From contig CAJNDS010002166.1 of NCBI GenBank assembly GCA_905221605.1, positions 444,501-508,500 of the forward strand: 64,000 nucleotides of DNA, in the 5' to 3' direction. Below, in pieces: positions 45,037-55,575 of this stretch (the first letter of the stretch is position 1; the number at the start of each line of letters is the position of its first letter). The notes below the pieces were generated by a model, which worked only from the letters and a program-made list of their open reading frames with translations, ran no database searches and was not told the origin of the DNA. This DNA comes from Symbiodinium natans (Eukaryota > Sar > Dinophyceae > Suessiales > Symbiodiniaceae). The position numbers were made by a program, and so were the translations under genes.

Positions 45037-48000
45037 CTTTAAGGGATTATACAGGGTACCTCATTCCCTCATTCCCTAAACCCGAAACCCTAAACCCTAA
45101 ACCCTAAATCCTAAACCCTTAACCCTTAACCCGAAACCCTAACCCGGCCAGACCAGTTCAGGTTTGGGACATAGGGAAAGTTCTTCCTGCTTGCTGCCGG
45201 GGCACCTCCTCCGCGGAGGTGTCCTGCGCTGCAAAACCACACGATTGAGATGCTGCTGGTTGGGTTTTTGGGTTTAGGGTTTAAGGTTTAAGGAGGGTTT
45301 AGGGTTTAGGGTTTAGGGTTCAGGGTTCAGGGTTTAGGGTGTAGGGTTAAGGGTTTAGGGTTTACGGCTTAGGGTTTAGGGTCAAGCTTTGCCCATTCAG
45401 ATAGTTGGTGACCCTCTTTCAGAATGTCTCATGGTACTTCGACCTGCAGGAAAGACCCACGCAACAAGGCCCACACCCTAAACCCTAAACCCTAAACCCT
45501 AAACCCTAAACCCTAAACCACCCTAAACCCCATACATCTCAAGGACACTCAAACAGAATCATCCCAGGACTTGGCCCATAGCACCATTCAGATTGAGCCG
45601 CCCCGGGACACTGACCTTTGCGCCTGAGCCTGAGCCCCACAGCCCCTCCCCCCAATATTCGCACCCCCCCCCCCTTTTACCTGAAGACAGGGTGTAGGGT
45701 TTAGGGTTTGGGGTTTAGGGTGTAGGGTTGAGGGTCTAGGGTTTAGGGTTTAGGGTTTAGGGGTTTAGGGTTTCGGCAACCCTAAACCGTCAGTCCCTCC
45801 ACTGAACGGAGAGGCGTCCTCCGTTCTCACACACTCCAGCCCCTGCGAAACCGTGAAGCACAGCACCTTGGCAGCAGGCCCAGAACTTCCGAACGAGCGT
45901 TTTGGGTATGAGGTTCGGTGTTCAAGGTTTTAAGGGTAAAGGTTTAGGCATTTCGGGGCTGGGGTTTACAGCAGAGCACAAGAGCACCCCATGCACAGTG
46001 CAGATCTTCAGGGTTTAGTGTGTAGGGTTTAGAGGGCTCTCATGCGAGTGCATGCGCTTGGGGCCGAGAACACCCCTGACCACCCACACGACTCGCTTTC
46101 TGGGTTTAGGCTGTATGCAACCATTCTTCTGTCTGTGTCTAGGGATAACAGGAACCAATCCAGTCCTTCGTTTCGGAAGGTTGCTTTGAACTCTGTAGAA
46201 CGCAATGATGTCTAAGCAATGCGTTTGCTGGACAACGATGCTCTACACGATGACCTTTGGGTACATCGTCTCTCTGACTGGGTGCGAAGAATGGGCCGTC
46301 TCCTTGCTTTTGCGATACGAACATTAGAATAAAAGCTGCCACTGAGCAATGAACCCGTCCCTCTCTCTCTATCGATTTCGTAACATTGGTTCCAGATCTG
46401 GTTTAGGGAGTTTAAGGTCTACCGTTTAGGGTGATTCACAGGACGTGGCCGGCTCGGCTGCAGGTGCTCTGCTTCATCAAGGTTCGGTCAAGGCAGAAAA
46501 AGGCACCAGAAAGGTTTCCACACTTTCCGAACCCTAAGCCCCAAGCCCCAAACCCCAAACCCTAAACCCTAAACCCTAACCCAGATTCGCCGTCTGTTGC
46601 TGGATCGCGTGCGGGCTATTGACATGCGTGTGGTTCGGAGCCCCTAAACCTTAAACACTGAACCCAAAACCCTAAACCCTAGACCCTAAACCTGAACCTG
46701 GGGCCCAAACCCCTCGACCCCTTGAACCTTGGAGCCTTCGCGTTGGCAGCACAGGCACAGACGCCAGCCACGCCATGGCGAACTTTCGCCACTCCTTCCC
46801 CGACACCTCGTGCCTGGGACGGTTCATGCGGGTTTAGGGTTTAGGGTTTCGGGTTTAGGGCTTAGGGCCTAGGGTTTAGCATTTAGGGTTCAGGGTTTAG
46901 GGTTTGGGGTTTTGGGTTTAGGGTTTAGGGTTTAGGGTTTAGGGTTTAGGGTTTAGGGCTTAGGGCTTAGGGTTTCGGGTTTCGGGTTTAGGGTTTAGGG
47001 GACAGGGGACAGAACGGGTCGATGTTGGCACTGTAGAGCATAAGGCTTGGAAGTTGAAGTCTTTGTTAAGGGGTTGATAGGGTTTTATACGGGGTTTTAT
47101 AGGGGGGTTTATACACTTATGGGGTTTTATAGGGGGGTTTATACACTTATGGGGTCTTATACGCCTATAGGGTTATATACACTTATAGGGTTTTATACAC
47201 TTATAGGGTTTTACACACTTGTGGGTTTTATCGGGGGGGTTTAGGGCTTAAAGGGTTTCACAGGGCTTGTATGCGTTGTAGGTTTGGAGGAAAAGCACCT
47301 ACAACATTGGCGGATGTATAGGGTTCATCCCTCTACCCTATACCCTCTACCCTGAGCACTAGACCCTCAACCCTAAACCCTCACCCTAAACTCTAAACCC
47401 TAAACACTAAGCTCGAGCCCTAAACCCTAAACCCCAAACAAGGCCCGGGCTCAGGGCTCAGGATTTTGGGTTCCTTAGACCATTAAACCCTTAAACCCTA
47501 AACCCTTAGCGCTTAAACTCATGCCTGGAGACCCACAGCAGCCAGAACACTCCTAGGACATGTCCCACAAATCTAAACCCAACCCAAGAACCCCCCAGAA
47601 CCCCCCACCGGAAAGCCCCGAAAACCCCCCCGAACCCGCCAAAACCCTCAGCCGCCAGGTTGCCAGTTAACCTCGAAGTCGGCGACGAATTCGTGCCTCA
47701 GCGAAGGCTTTCCAGGGTCCCGTAGCTCTTTTGCTAGGAGGGGGGAGGTTCGATCTCCCACCCTACACCTATACTCAGAAGTACATTCGACCTTCCCTAA
47801 AAGTTCCCCAGACCCAAACCCTGCTCCCTGCTATCACTGCCTATAAGTTCCCTCTCAGTCCTAACTGCCCGGCCCGGATCCTGAAACGTGAAGGCTCTCA
47901 ACCCGGTAACCCCAAGCCTTAAACACCCTAAGTTTTCTAGGGTGCGGTGTTGGCAACCTCCCCAAACCCGAAACCCTGAAACCTAAACCGTTTAACCCTA

Positions 48001-48061
48001 AACCTTCATTCCATGCAACCCTGGATTCTCATTTCAAAAAAACAACTTAACCCCAACAAGT

Positions 48062-48159
48062 TGGGATGTTTCCCCTTGTACTAACAGTCATAGATAGGGA
48101 TAAAAATACCCCCTATTCTCATCCATACTAAGGACTGTTAGTAATAAGGGGGAACAACC
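48062..48159. mobile_element. Foldback (MITE-like) element, copy 2
   Basis: TGGGATGTTTCCCCTTGTAC at the left and a complementary GTTAGTAATAAGGGGGAACA at the right. Same family as 35557-35660. Confidence 0.55.
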
Positions 48160-48533
48160 CTAAACCCTAAACCCTCCACCCTAAACCCTAAACCCTAAAC
48201 AAAGCCTTAGACCAGGCCACAGCCGGAAAACCCACCAATGCTTGCCCAGGCTGCAGCCGTTCGAGAGACAGCTTGAGTTGCTCCGACTTCCTGCAGGAGG
48301 CTTAAGGGTTTAGGGTTTAGGGTTTAGGGTTTAGGGTTTAGGGTTTAGGGTTTAGGGTTTAGGGTCTAGGGTTGGGGTGCAGGGTGTAGGATGTAGGGTT
48401 TAGCACGCAGGTGTTGAAACCCTGAAGCTCTTCAAGACTGTACACCCTTACTCTCTTAAACCCCTAAGCCCCCTTGATTGAAACGTGTGTTTGGAGGTTC
48501 ATGGATGGTTATGCAGGTTTCTCTTTTTTTGTC

Positions 48534-48700
48534 TTAGAGACAGAGAGAGAGCGCGAGAGAAAAAACAAATAAAAGATATAAAGGGAGAGAAGAAAAAGAG
48601 AGAGGGAGTGAGAGAGAGAGAGAGATAAAAAGAGACACTGCGAAGAGAGAGGGAGAGAGAGAGAGATAGAAAGAGAGAGAGAGAGATAGAAAGTGCGGGC
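48534..48700 (+). repeat. (GA)n-rich purine tract
   Basis: Degenerate GA repeat flanking the left edge of the LTR element. Purine-rich DNA resumes beyond its right edge (57532-57600), so the element inserted into a purine-rich target. Confidence 0.85.
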
Positions 48701-48728
48701 AGAGAGACGCGGGGCTTTTGGGTGCACA

Positions 48729-48733
48729 AAGGA
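48729..48733. other. Target-site duplication, left copy
   Basis: AAGGA, repeated at 57527-57531. Five bases is the usual Ty1/copia length. Confidence 0.85.
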
Positions 48734-49025
48734 TACGGGGGCAACCGAAAGGGGAAAGGAAAGAATCTCAACCCTTGGTTGCCTAAATGAACTCCCTGAA
48801 CCGAAGAACACAACACAGATCCAGACAAGAGCACCCGAAGGAGAGAGGGGGATATCCTTACCAAAGTAACCAGACACCAACCCCAACTCCAAACCCCAGG
48901 GCACTACTTTTCGCTTTGAACAGCCGTTGTTAGTGGCCATTCTTGAGCCACAAAGGTTACCAGGTTCATTGACCCTTTATCCTTCAACACCAACCCTTTT
49001 TCACAATACAAACTGCAGCTCCGCA
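48734..49025 (-). repeat. 3' LTR (292 bp)
   Basis: Identical by reading to 57235-57526. It carries the same spliced-leader-like sequence (48942-48962) followed by an ATG. Confidence 0.9.
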
Positions 49026-49037
49026 CTCCCCCTGTCC
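49026..49037 (-). other. Polypurine tract
   Basis: On the - strand GGACAGGGGGAG directly precedes the TGCGG of the 3' LTR, the position for priming plus-strand DNA synthesis. Confidence 0.75.
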
Positions 49038-49053
49038 TAGGATTTCCTAGGAC
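49034..49053. other. Perfect hairpin next to the polypurine tract
   Basis: GTCCTAGGATTTCCTAGGAC: two 9-base arms with a 2-base loop, overlapping the outer edge of the polypurine tract. Confidence 0.7.
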
Positions 49054-49400
49054 ACACATTGGAGGTGCAGACTTTTGGCCAAAAACTGCCATTAGGGCAG
49101 CAGCCAGCTGCTTGGAATGCATATTATGGTTTTACGTCATCCAGGACGAATTTATAGCACATTGGCTAAACACCTTTTACCACAGAGAATCTTTTTTCCA
49201 CCATGATTCTCTTGTCATTGAAGACTCTTCAGTCTTCTTCACCACGAACCGTGGTCTTCGCTACGCAAAAGGCTACTGACTTCTACTATCAGGGATTTCC
49301 ATACCCTTAATAGTAACCACCATACTTTCAGCACATTGGCTGTTCCAGCGCACCTGTCTTCAGAAAGAGAAAAAACCATTCCCTCATCAATACCCTCCAG
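49054..49400. other. 3' untranslated interior of the LTR element
   Basis: About 350 bp between ORF D and the polypurine tract with no open frame of note. It contains a short hairpin (- strand GAAGACTGAAGAGTCTTC) and AGCCAATGTGCT twice (- strand). Confidence 0.6.
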
Positions 49401-52250
49401 TCATCCCTTCTTCTTCTTCCGGTGGGCATCGATGCTTAGGTGAAGTCGCAGCAAAACATGCTCCAGGTCCGACACTGTAAGAACAGGATCCTGCACGCAC
49501 CTTTGAATTGAGGATACCAATCCTTCTCTCTTCGCGTCCTCAATTGCTTGGCAAGATTGACCCAGCTCTGCATCCACAGTAGTAGACGCTTGCGCATCCA
49601 CATCAGAGGAACGATCCTTTTCCTCAGGACCTTTCACCACTACCACCTCTTCCTTCTTGGGGCTTTGACTTTTCTCTTTCTTCCTCGTCTTTCCCACGAC
49701 GCTTGACTTTGTGCGCATTCTCGAAGAGGCCTTTTCCCCTCCAGAAACCACCGCATTGGATGATGATCCACCCTTCTCAATGTTCGCCGGCATCTTCTTC
49801 GGCTTTGGAACCAGAAGAGTATAAGGATCCTCGCTAGCCGCAGTTTTCCTCTTCTTTTTGGCCTTTTTCACCTCTTCCTCAACGGCAACATCCGTCTCCG
49901 AAGTTCCAACCACCTCCTTTTCGGCAGGAGTATCCTTGCTGGACTCCCTTTCTAGGGACCTCTTTTTGCCCCTTTTGGGATCTCTCTCTTCTTCCATATT
50001 GGCTCGCTCGAACCATATCCTCAGGTCATTGACCCATTCTTCCACGTCCGCCAGCGAAACCTCATACGACTTCACTATTTCGTGAAGTTCCAGCAAGGAC
50101 AGCATACCAGTGGTCCATGAACACCATTCTGTATCCATCTGTTCAGCGTCTCCATTGAACTTCAGGAGTTTGAACACTGGGTCCGCCTCTGCACGAGCCA
50201 AATCTGACTTGCCATTGGACATAAATGAAATCGCCTCCATCAGCAGTTCTACCATTTTGGTATCATCGTCATAAACCATGAAATCCTCCTCTTCTTCATC
50301 AAACCGTTCAGGAGAAATCTCCTTTCCTCCACCTCTTGTACCAGAACTTCTCCTTGGACCATCCCTTGGGGGCGTCCTTGGAGACCTTGGCCTCTGTTCA
50401 TCCAGCGGATCACCATGCTCAAAGACACACTTGTCCCCATAACGGCACTTCCCAGACTGAGCAAACTGGATACACCTTACACCAGTTGCATTGTGTGAGA
50501 ACTTACAGTTCTCTCCAGAGAAGCAGTGTCTCCCATCCACATAGTACTTGCACCAATACGATTGTAGCACCACATCATCTTCTGAATGGATGAATTTGCA
50601 ATTTTCACCAAATTTGCAGCGATCTTTTCCCCTGCTGAACCAATAGCAGAAGCCTTTCTTCCTCTTCTCCAGACGCTCCGCCTCGTACCGGTCCATAGGG
50701 CGATTCTGCTCTACATGAACATTGCCATGTACCTGAGAACTGCTCCCTTCACCCAAGGTGCTATCAGTATTTGATGCTTTGAGTACAGCTGGAAAACCTG
50801 GCCTTGGTCCTACCACCTTCATGATTGGTTTTCCACCAGCTCCTGAGCCATGCTGAGACGATCCAAAAACATTGAACATTTTCACGAAGGCCTTTCTAGT
50901 GCCGATCTTCTGCACCCTTTTGATTGGATGTTTCATTGCTCCAACCTTGCATCCAGATACATTCGAACGACACAACCTCCTATACCCAGCTCTATATCCC
51001 TTTTTCCAAAGAGCCATAAGAATTCTAGAGGCAGTAACATTCTCCACCTCTACCTTTTCCGACTGTCCCTCACTTTCCGTAACAAACCCATCCAACCCAT
51101 CCATATCTGAAGACCTTTCCATCTTTTTTGACACCACTTCGTCGAGGTAATCTTCAGAGATCCAGGGTAAGTTCCTCTTAGAGGAAAAATCGTCACCATT
51201 GTCCGGTCCTTCACCAGGATACCCCTTCGTGCTGTCAAAGATCCTACCAGTAGTGCGGTCCTGCGTAGAGAAATCCCAGTTGGAAGCGACACGAGAATAC
51301 ACCGACCACAAGAACATCCTTGTGCCAGCCAATCTTGACGAACCACTGGATGTCTCCTCTTCTGGAGAAACTTCTGGCGCTTTGCCATCCCTTCCAGCGT
51401 CACCAATTTTCTCACCTCCAGCATCTTCAATGGGAATAGGGGATTCATTGATCCCTTGTTCAAGTACCGCATCTTGCTGTCCGAGAATCTCCAGCACCAT
51501 CCCTGAAGGATCCACTTCCTCGTCAGCATCGTCGTCCATCCTGTTCCAGAGAACCTCCAATTGATCAGCACAAGTCGCCGCCTGAAGGAACTCCATCATT
51601 TGATCCTTCCCGCGCTGCCAGAGAAATTCCGAATTCACCACTGACCCTTGGCCTCCTAGGGTAAGGAACGGAGCAACCAATTTGGCTACCCTCGCCATAA
51701 GTTCAACGTGAACTTCCATGCCTGGACTGCGACTCCAATCGTAGGCAATTGCCTCCATAGCAGTTCCAAACTTTTCAGTATTTCTGAATTCCCCTTCCAG
51801 ACCAGGAGACAGCAACGCTCCCATCACCGAGAGAGGATAATTTCCCACCGCCGGCAAGCACGGATTTTCATGGAACGAATGATGCAAATCACCATAATGT
51901 CCTTGATCTCTCCTTTGAAAAAGGAGTGTCCCAGTCTCCAGCTGGGCATTCAGTTCATCCACTTGAACCATTTCAGCACATATCCTCTGTGCTGCAGTTG
52001 CTATTGCCGGCCAGATGGTACGATCGGTCAAACCGCGACGCATAACCCAATCAGTTGTTGGCGACTGAATCAGCGTTCGTGGGTCATACACCATAACCAC
52101 CAATGTACCATCATCCATTGACTGATCAGCATCGTCCGCCAGTGCCAGGTTCAATTCCTGTTCACTTGCACCTTCGGATGACATGCTAATAACCAAATTT
52201 CGATCCATTTTATTGGGCCCCTTCTGACAGTCCCTTTGCCCCACAGGCAA
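49401..52250 (-). CDS. LTR-element ORF D: triple CCCH zinc-finger protein
   Basis: 949 codons counted from a TTG; the first ATG is codon 15 (52208). It is in the same frame as ORF C, seven codons after C's TAG, so it may be the readthrough C-terminal half of C. Residues 1-530 are unlike anything I recognise. Three CCCH fingers follow: C535-x9-C-x5-C-x3-H555, C567-x8-C-x5-C-x3-H586 and C593-x8-C-x5-C-x3-H612, the RNA-binding type rather than the CCHC knuckle of retroviral Gag. Around residues 713-748 a helical segment (TTGMLSLLELHEIVKSYEVS) resembles the MLLE core. The C-terminus has Lys-rich tracts (about 795-802, 854-866, 945-949) that could be nuclear-localisation signals. No polymerase or integrase motif is seen. 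Confidence 0.8.
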   Translation of the reverse strand: MPVGQRDCQKGPNKMDRNLVISMSSEGASEQELNLALADDADQSMDDGTLVVMVYDPRTLIQSPTTDWVMRRGLTDRTIWPAIATAAQRICAEMVQVDELNAQLETGTLLFQRRDQGHYGDLHHSFHENPCLPAVGNYPLSVMGALLSPGLEGEFRNTEKFGTAMEAIAYDWSRSPGMEVHVELMARVAKLVAPFLTLGGQGSVVNSEFLWQRGKDQMMEFLQAATCADQLEVLWNRMDDDADEEVDPSGMVLEILGQQDAVLEQGINESPIPIEDAGGEKIGDAGRDGKAPEVSPEEETSSGSSRLAGTRMFLWSVYSRVASNWDFSTQDRTTGRIFDSTKGYPGEGPDNGDDFSSKRNLPWISEDYLDEVVSKKMERSSDMDGLDGFVTESEGQSEKVEVENVTASRILMALWKKGYRAGYRRLCRSNVSGCKVGAMKHPIKRVQKIGTRKAFVKMFNVFGSSQHGSGAGGKPIMKVVGPRPGFPAVLKASNTDSTLGEGSSSQVHGNVHVEQNRPMDRYEAERLEKRKKGFCYWFSRGKDRCKFGENCKFIHSEDDVVLQSYWCKYYVDGRHCFSGENCKFSHNATGVRCIQFAQSGKCRYGDKCVFEHGDPLDEQRPRSPRTPPRDGPRRSSGTRGGGKEISPERFDEEEEDFMVYDDDTKMVELLMEAISFMSNGKSDLARAEADPVFKLLKFNGDAEQMDTEWCSWTTGMLSLLELHEIVKSYEVSLADVEEWVNDLRIWFERANMEEERDPKRGKKRSLERESSKDTPAEKEVVGTSETDVAVEEEVKKAKKKRKTAASEDPYTLLVPKPKKMPANIEKGGSSSNAVVSGGEKASSRMRTKSSVVGKTRKKEKSQSPKKEEVVVVKGPEEKDRSSDVDAQASTTVDAELGQSCQAIEDAKREGLVSSIQRCVQDPVLTVSDLEHVLLRLHLSIDAHRKKKKG

Positions 52251-52268
52251 CTTGCCGACAGCAACCTT

Positions 52269-53444
52269 CTAAATCCGATTCAGAAGGCCTTTAGTAAGCA
52301 ATTGCTGAGGGTCCTTCTTCACCGGACGAACATCCAATATCTTCGCACCATCACCACGGAGTTCATTGCTCCCACCTTCTCCTTCTTTTTGGTCGGTCTC
52401 CTCGCCAGGAATTTGCACCGCTCCTTCCAGCGCCGTCTCCTGTCCAGCCACTTCTTGCCCAGGAAGAACTTGAGCGCTTTCAGATACATTCACCTGTCCA
52501 GCAACACCTTGCCCAGGTAAAACCTCATCCGTGGAGCCCACCGCCAGCGAACCAACTATAACTGAGCCATCCCTTGCTCTTTTTTGAGACTGCTCAGTTC
52601 GACGAGAAGGTTGTGGTAGCGAAAAAACTCGAGAAGTCACTTCTTGGCGGGTCTCCCCCCGCGACGCTTTGTCGCGCCCTTCGCCAAGGTGAACCGATTT
52701 TTTCTGCCCATCATTGGAGCTTGAAGAACCAGCAAGTGGAACATTGCCACGCGTCGCAGTTCTTTGTGAATCCCTTTCTCGCAAAAAGATTTCCCTCAGG
52801 TGTCGCGCGCTGTTGGTTTCTTCCTCGCTTGAATCACCTGAGGAATCAGCATAGGAGACCAAAGCTCCCGTCTGATCATCATCATCCACCAAATCTGCCC
52901 ACGCTCTGCTGAATGGGTACGACAAACCACCACGGGGCTTTACTGGTTCCAGCGGCTTTGGCTTTTCCACCACTTCCGCCGGCTGCACACGCCGTTGTGA
53001 GCGAGAGCGTGGCACCTGTCGCACCTGTTTTTTATCCAGCAAGGGCCTTCCCCTTTTCACAGGGTTTGATCTTGACCGATACGCCTTTGTTGGCGGGTTC
53101 ACCGGTGGCATTCCAACTCCCACCAATCGCAACCTCTGCACGCACAGCGGGGATCTCTGCGCAAGCGTCCAAGCGTCACGGTACTTGCCGGTGTCGAAAA
53201 TCTCTCGATAAGACCCTCGCGGCATCTCCTTTGTACCAGGACCTTCAGCTTCACGCACCTGAGAGATAGTTCTCACCCCACCTCTTCCAGCTTCACGGCT
53301 TCCAGAAGATTGCTCCATGCGTACCGATGCGTTGGTAGAAACAGCCACATCCGGCGACATTGGCCGGCACTGAACACCACCCACCAATTGCAGAATTTTG
53401 CAGGCCGTCACCTTGTTAACTCCTTTTTCCACCAAATCCTCCAC
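52269..53444 (-). CDS. LTR-element ORF C: basic, Arg/Ser-rich protein
   Basis: 391 codons from a GTG; the open frame actually extends to 53522 with no ATG, so independent initiation is unlikely. It overlaps the end of ORF B and sits one base off B's frame. It begins with a helical stretch (ELQEYIFVEDLVEKGVNKVT, partly upstream of the GTG). An Arg/Ser/Pro-rich region and an acidic patch (DLVDDDDQTG) follow, then a duplicated VLPGQ-VAGQ motif. It ends in a TAG at 52269-52271 followed in the same frame by ORF D. No known domain. Confidence 0.7.
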   Translation of the reverse strand: MEDLVEKGVNKVTACKILQLVGGVQCRPMSPDVAVSTNASVRMEQSSGSREAGRGGVRTISQVREAEGPGTKEMPRGSYREIFDTGKYRDAWTLAQRSPLCVQRLRLVGVGMPPVNPPTKAYRSRSNPVKRGRPLLDKKQVRQVPRSRSQRRVQPAEVVEKPKPLEPVKPRGGLSYPFSRAWADLVDDDDQTGALVSYADSSGDSSEEETNSARHLREIFLRERDSQRTATRGNVPLAGSSSSNDGQKKSVHLGEGRDKASRGETRQEVTSRVFSLPQPSRRTEQSQKRARDGSVIVGSLAVGSTDEVLPGQGVAGQVNVSESAQVLPGQEVAGQETALEGAVQIPGEETDQKEGEGGSNELRGDGAKILDVRPVKKDPQQLLTKGLLNRI

Positions 53445-55575
53445 GAAGATATACTCTTGTAGCTCTCTGACATTGGTTAGGTGTATACACCCACAAGTGT
53501 TTGTTGCGAGCCATCCAATTTTCTATTGGCTCTTCAGGATTCTGAAGACGTACCGTGGTAGACTCTGCCACCGAATCCTTTTGTACATCTCCATCTGCTC
53601 CATCCAGTGTATCACCCTCACCTGTTTTCTTTGACACATTGGTCATTTGCAACGCCTGTGGTGCCGAAGATGACGAAGATTCCGCTCCCCCACTTACTGG
53701 TGGTTGAAAGGTGTTCCTGTCGGAAATCTCCAATCCTCTTCCTCTTTGAAACGAAACATGGTTCGCCACATTCGCCAGATGCTTCAGTTGGGCCAGTCGC
53801 TCTTCAGACATTTCGTCGTGGGAATACTTGCAACCATATCGCACGCGACATCTCCCTTTGAGGTAGTAGTCGAAGCAGCAATGATGGAACCCTGCGTCCC
53901 TTATGGCCCTCCGAGAAGCATTGTCCCAGGATCTGCCGGGTTCCCAAGTCCCTTCCAAAACCGCTTTTTCATCGTGCGAATATCTGCAAGAATTTCCATA
54001 TTTACAACCTCCTTGGTTGTAATACAGACACATTTGCCTCTTTGGCTCGACTGACACAGACTCACCCTTTGATGCACCTTTACCAAAGTTGTACTTGGCT
54101 CTGAAAGCTGAATCCTCCCGCTCCTGCTCTGCCTCATCCACTGTGCCTTCTTCTGTAGGAGGGTCGCCAATGTCCCCATCCTCGTCTCCAGCTTTTTGGC
54201 TGTTCTTTGGCTCAGTTGGTCCTCCTGCTGGCCAACCTTCACCATAACGCCGATGTTCATAGGAACACTCATCTCCATTGCGACACCTTCCCTGATTGAA
54301 AAACTTGCACAGCTTGCTGTACCCTGGCGACACAGTTTTTGGCGTCAGGTGAGCTTTCTTATACTGATCGGGATCCATGTAGGCTTCCATTGGCTTGTTT
54401 TCTCTCTTACTCATGGATTCAACTGCACCATCAAGCTCCTGCAAAAACCGCTTGGTATCCAGCCAAAGCGCATTCCAAAGTTCATCTTTGCCTTGACTCA
54501 GCAACGTTGCCACCGCTTCACCCACAACTGGTCGACTAAATCTCCTTTTCTTACATGCCAGTTCGTAGAGCGCGTTGTGGTACTGCTTTCGGGAAAAGGT
54601 GGTTGTCTTTCCCAAGCTTGCGCCTTCTGTACCATCGGGCTTCCAACCATCACTTTGCAAGATGCCATATGCACGCCGAGCTTCCGCATCCAGGAATGCA
54701 TGGTCTGCAACACACTCCATTACCTCATCCATTGTACGACTCAGCAGCATCCCAGTGATTTTGCCCACATAGGCCTTATCAGCCTTTCCATCCTCCAGAA
54801 GAGCTCTATAGATCTTTTCTCCATAGAGTTGCCTTTCCTCTTGTTCTTCTGAGGATAACTCCTGATCAGCAAACCATTCATCGGATTGCTCTTCCTCCCA
54901 TTTCCAGTCCCATTGACCGTTGGAATCTTGGTACCATTGACCATCGCACCATGAATTTCCCCACCACGCATCCCAGCCGCCGTCTTTCCATTTGCGCTGC
55001 GCTGGAGAAGAGTCCTCATCGTCCTCTTCAAAAACTAGGCAGGAATCTAAAATCACAGTGCCATCATCATCCACCCTCTTCACTGTCGTGCAGACAGTGT
55101 CACCAATTTTGAAAGAGGGTGTATTTTTCCCTTCTTCAGGAATCAGCACATTCAGATCACCGTGCTCCAAAAAGGCTCCATGCCCATTGATGCAACGCAC
55201 CAGAGCAGTGATCCTATCTCCGGCTTGATAACAATGCTCCCCAGGTGTCACCAAGGCTCCCTCATTGGGCACTTCCTTTGCCTGTTCTTCAGAAACCATC
55301 TCTGTATCATCGGCTCCTGGAACATCCCTTGTTTCCACCTTTGGGTCAAGCTGCTTGTCCTGCTCCTGCACGAGTCCCACAAGATCATCCACCTTGTGCT
55401 CAAGGGGTTCAGGACCTTCCTTTTTTCCAGCCAATGGCTTTGCCTCATCTGTTACAGTTCGCTCGGCGTCGACTTCCGGCAAGCTTTCAGACGGCAATAC
55501 TTCCCCCTTCGTGGGAGTGGACCCATCATTGGAGTCTTTTGTCAAACCTTCTGCAGCAGGCAAATTTTCTTCCAC
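53416..55575 (-). CDS. LTR-element ORF B: S1-like, MLLE-like and three CCCH fingers
   Basis: 719 codons from a GTG; a TAG lies two codons upstream, so no ATG is available and translation probably arrives from ORF A. Domains in order: acidic N-terminus; S1-like RNA-binding fold at about 116-179 (GDRITALVRCINGHGAFLEH and FKIGDTV..VKRVDDDGTVIL); Trp-rich patch 196-234; MLLE (PABC)-like domain about 249-307 with the diagnostic GKITGMLL; a second, divergent copy about 331-388; CCCH fingers at C423-H441 (x7-x5-x3), C516-H534 (x7-x5-x3) and C567-H586 (x8-x5-x3). MLLE domains of poly(A)-binding protein bind PAM2 peptides of mRNA-turnover factors. The combination suggests an mRNP-associated RNA-binding protein. 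The last ~20 residues overlap C and may not be used. Confidence 0.8.
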   Translation of the reverse strand: MEENLPAAEGLTKDSNDGSTPTKGEVLPSESLPEVDAERTVTDEAKPLAGKKEGPEPLEHKVDDLVGLVQEQDKQLDPKVETRDVPGADDTEMVSEEQAKEVPNEGALVTPGEHCYQAGDRITALVRCINGHGAFLEHGDLNVLIPEEGKNTPSFKIGDTVCTTVKRVDDDGTVILDSCLVFEEDDEDSSPAQRKWKDGGWDAWWGNSWCDGQWYQDSNGQWDWKWEEEQSDEWFADQELSSEEQEERQLYGEKIYRALLEDGKADKAYVGKITGMLLSRTMDEVMECVADHAFLDAEARRAYGILQSDGWKPDGTEGASLGKTTTFSRKQYHNALYELACKKRRFSRPVVGEAVATLLSQGKDELWNALWLDTKRFLQELDGAVESMSKRENKPMEAYMDPDQYKKAHLTPKTVSPGYSKLCKFFNQGRCRNGDECSYEHRRYGEGWPAGGPTEPKNSQKAGDEDGDIGDPPTEEGTVDEAEQEREDSAFRAKYNFGKGASKGESVSVEPKRQMCLYYNQGGCKYGNSCRYSHDEKAVLEGTWEPGRSWDNASRRAIRDAGFHHCCFDYYLKGRCRVRYGCKYSHDEMSEERLAQLKHLANVANHVSFQRGRGLEISDRNTFQPPVSGGAESSSSSAPQALQMTNVSKKTGEGDTLDGADGDVQKDSVAESTTVRLQNPEEPIENWMARNKHLWVYTPNQCQRATRVYLRGGFGGKRS

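Larger units (their letters stand above)
42361..48733. repeat. Unique segment then telomere-type mosaic
   Basis: 42361-42890 is unique with overlapping frames on both strands (up to 114 codons) and no motif. Reverse arrays: 42922-42980, 43268-43410, 44180-44235, 44703-44775, 44890-44945, 45075-45145, 45475-45530, 46545-46590, 47355-47445, 48155-48200. + arrays: 43475-43570, 44465-44555, 45255-45385, 45690-45775, 46835-47000, 48302-48400. A G tract is at 43688-43708. Candidate + exons: 45431-45456 (NVSWYFDLQ) and 46760-46830 (TDASHAMANFRHSFPDTSC). 47080-47240 holds GGGGTTTTATAC-like repeats. Confidence 0.55.

Noticed and set aside
1794-48400. Authentic chromosome end
   Set aside because: Arrays are short, in both orientations and interrupted by exons and mobile elements; nothing indicates a terminal array.
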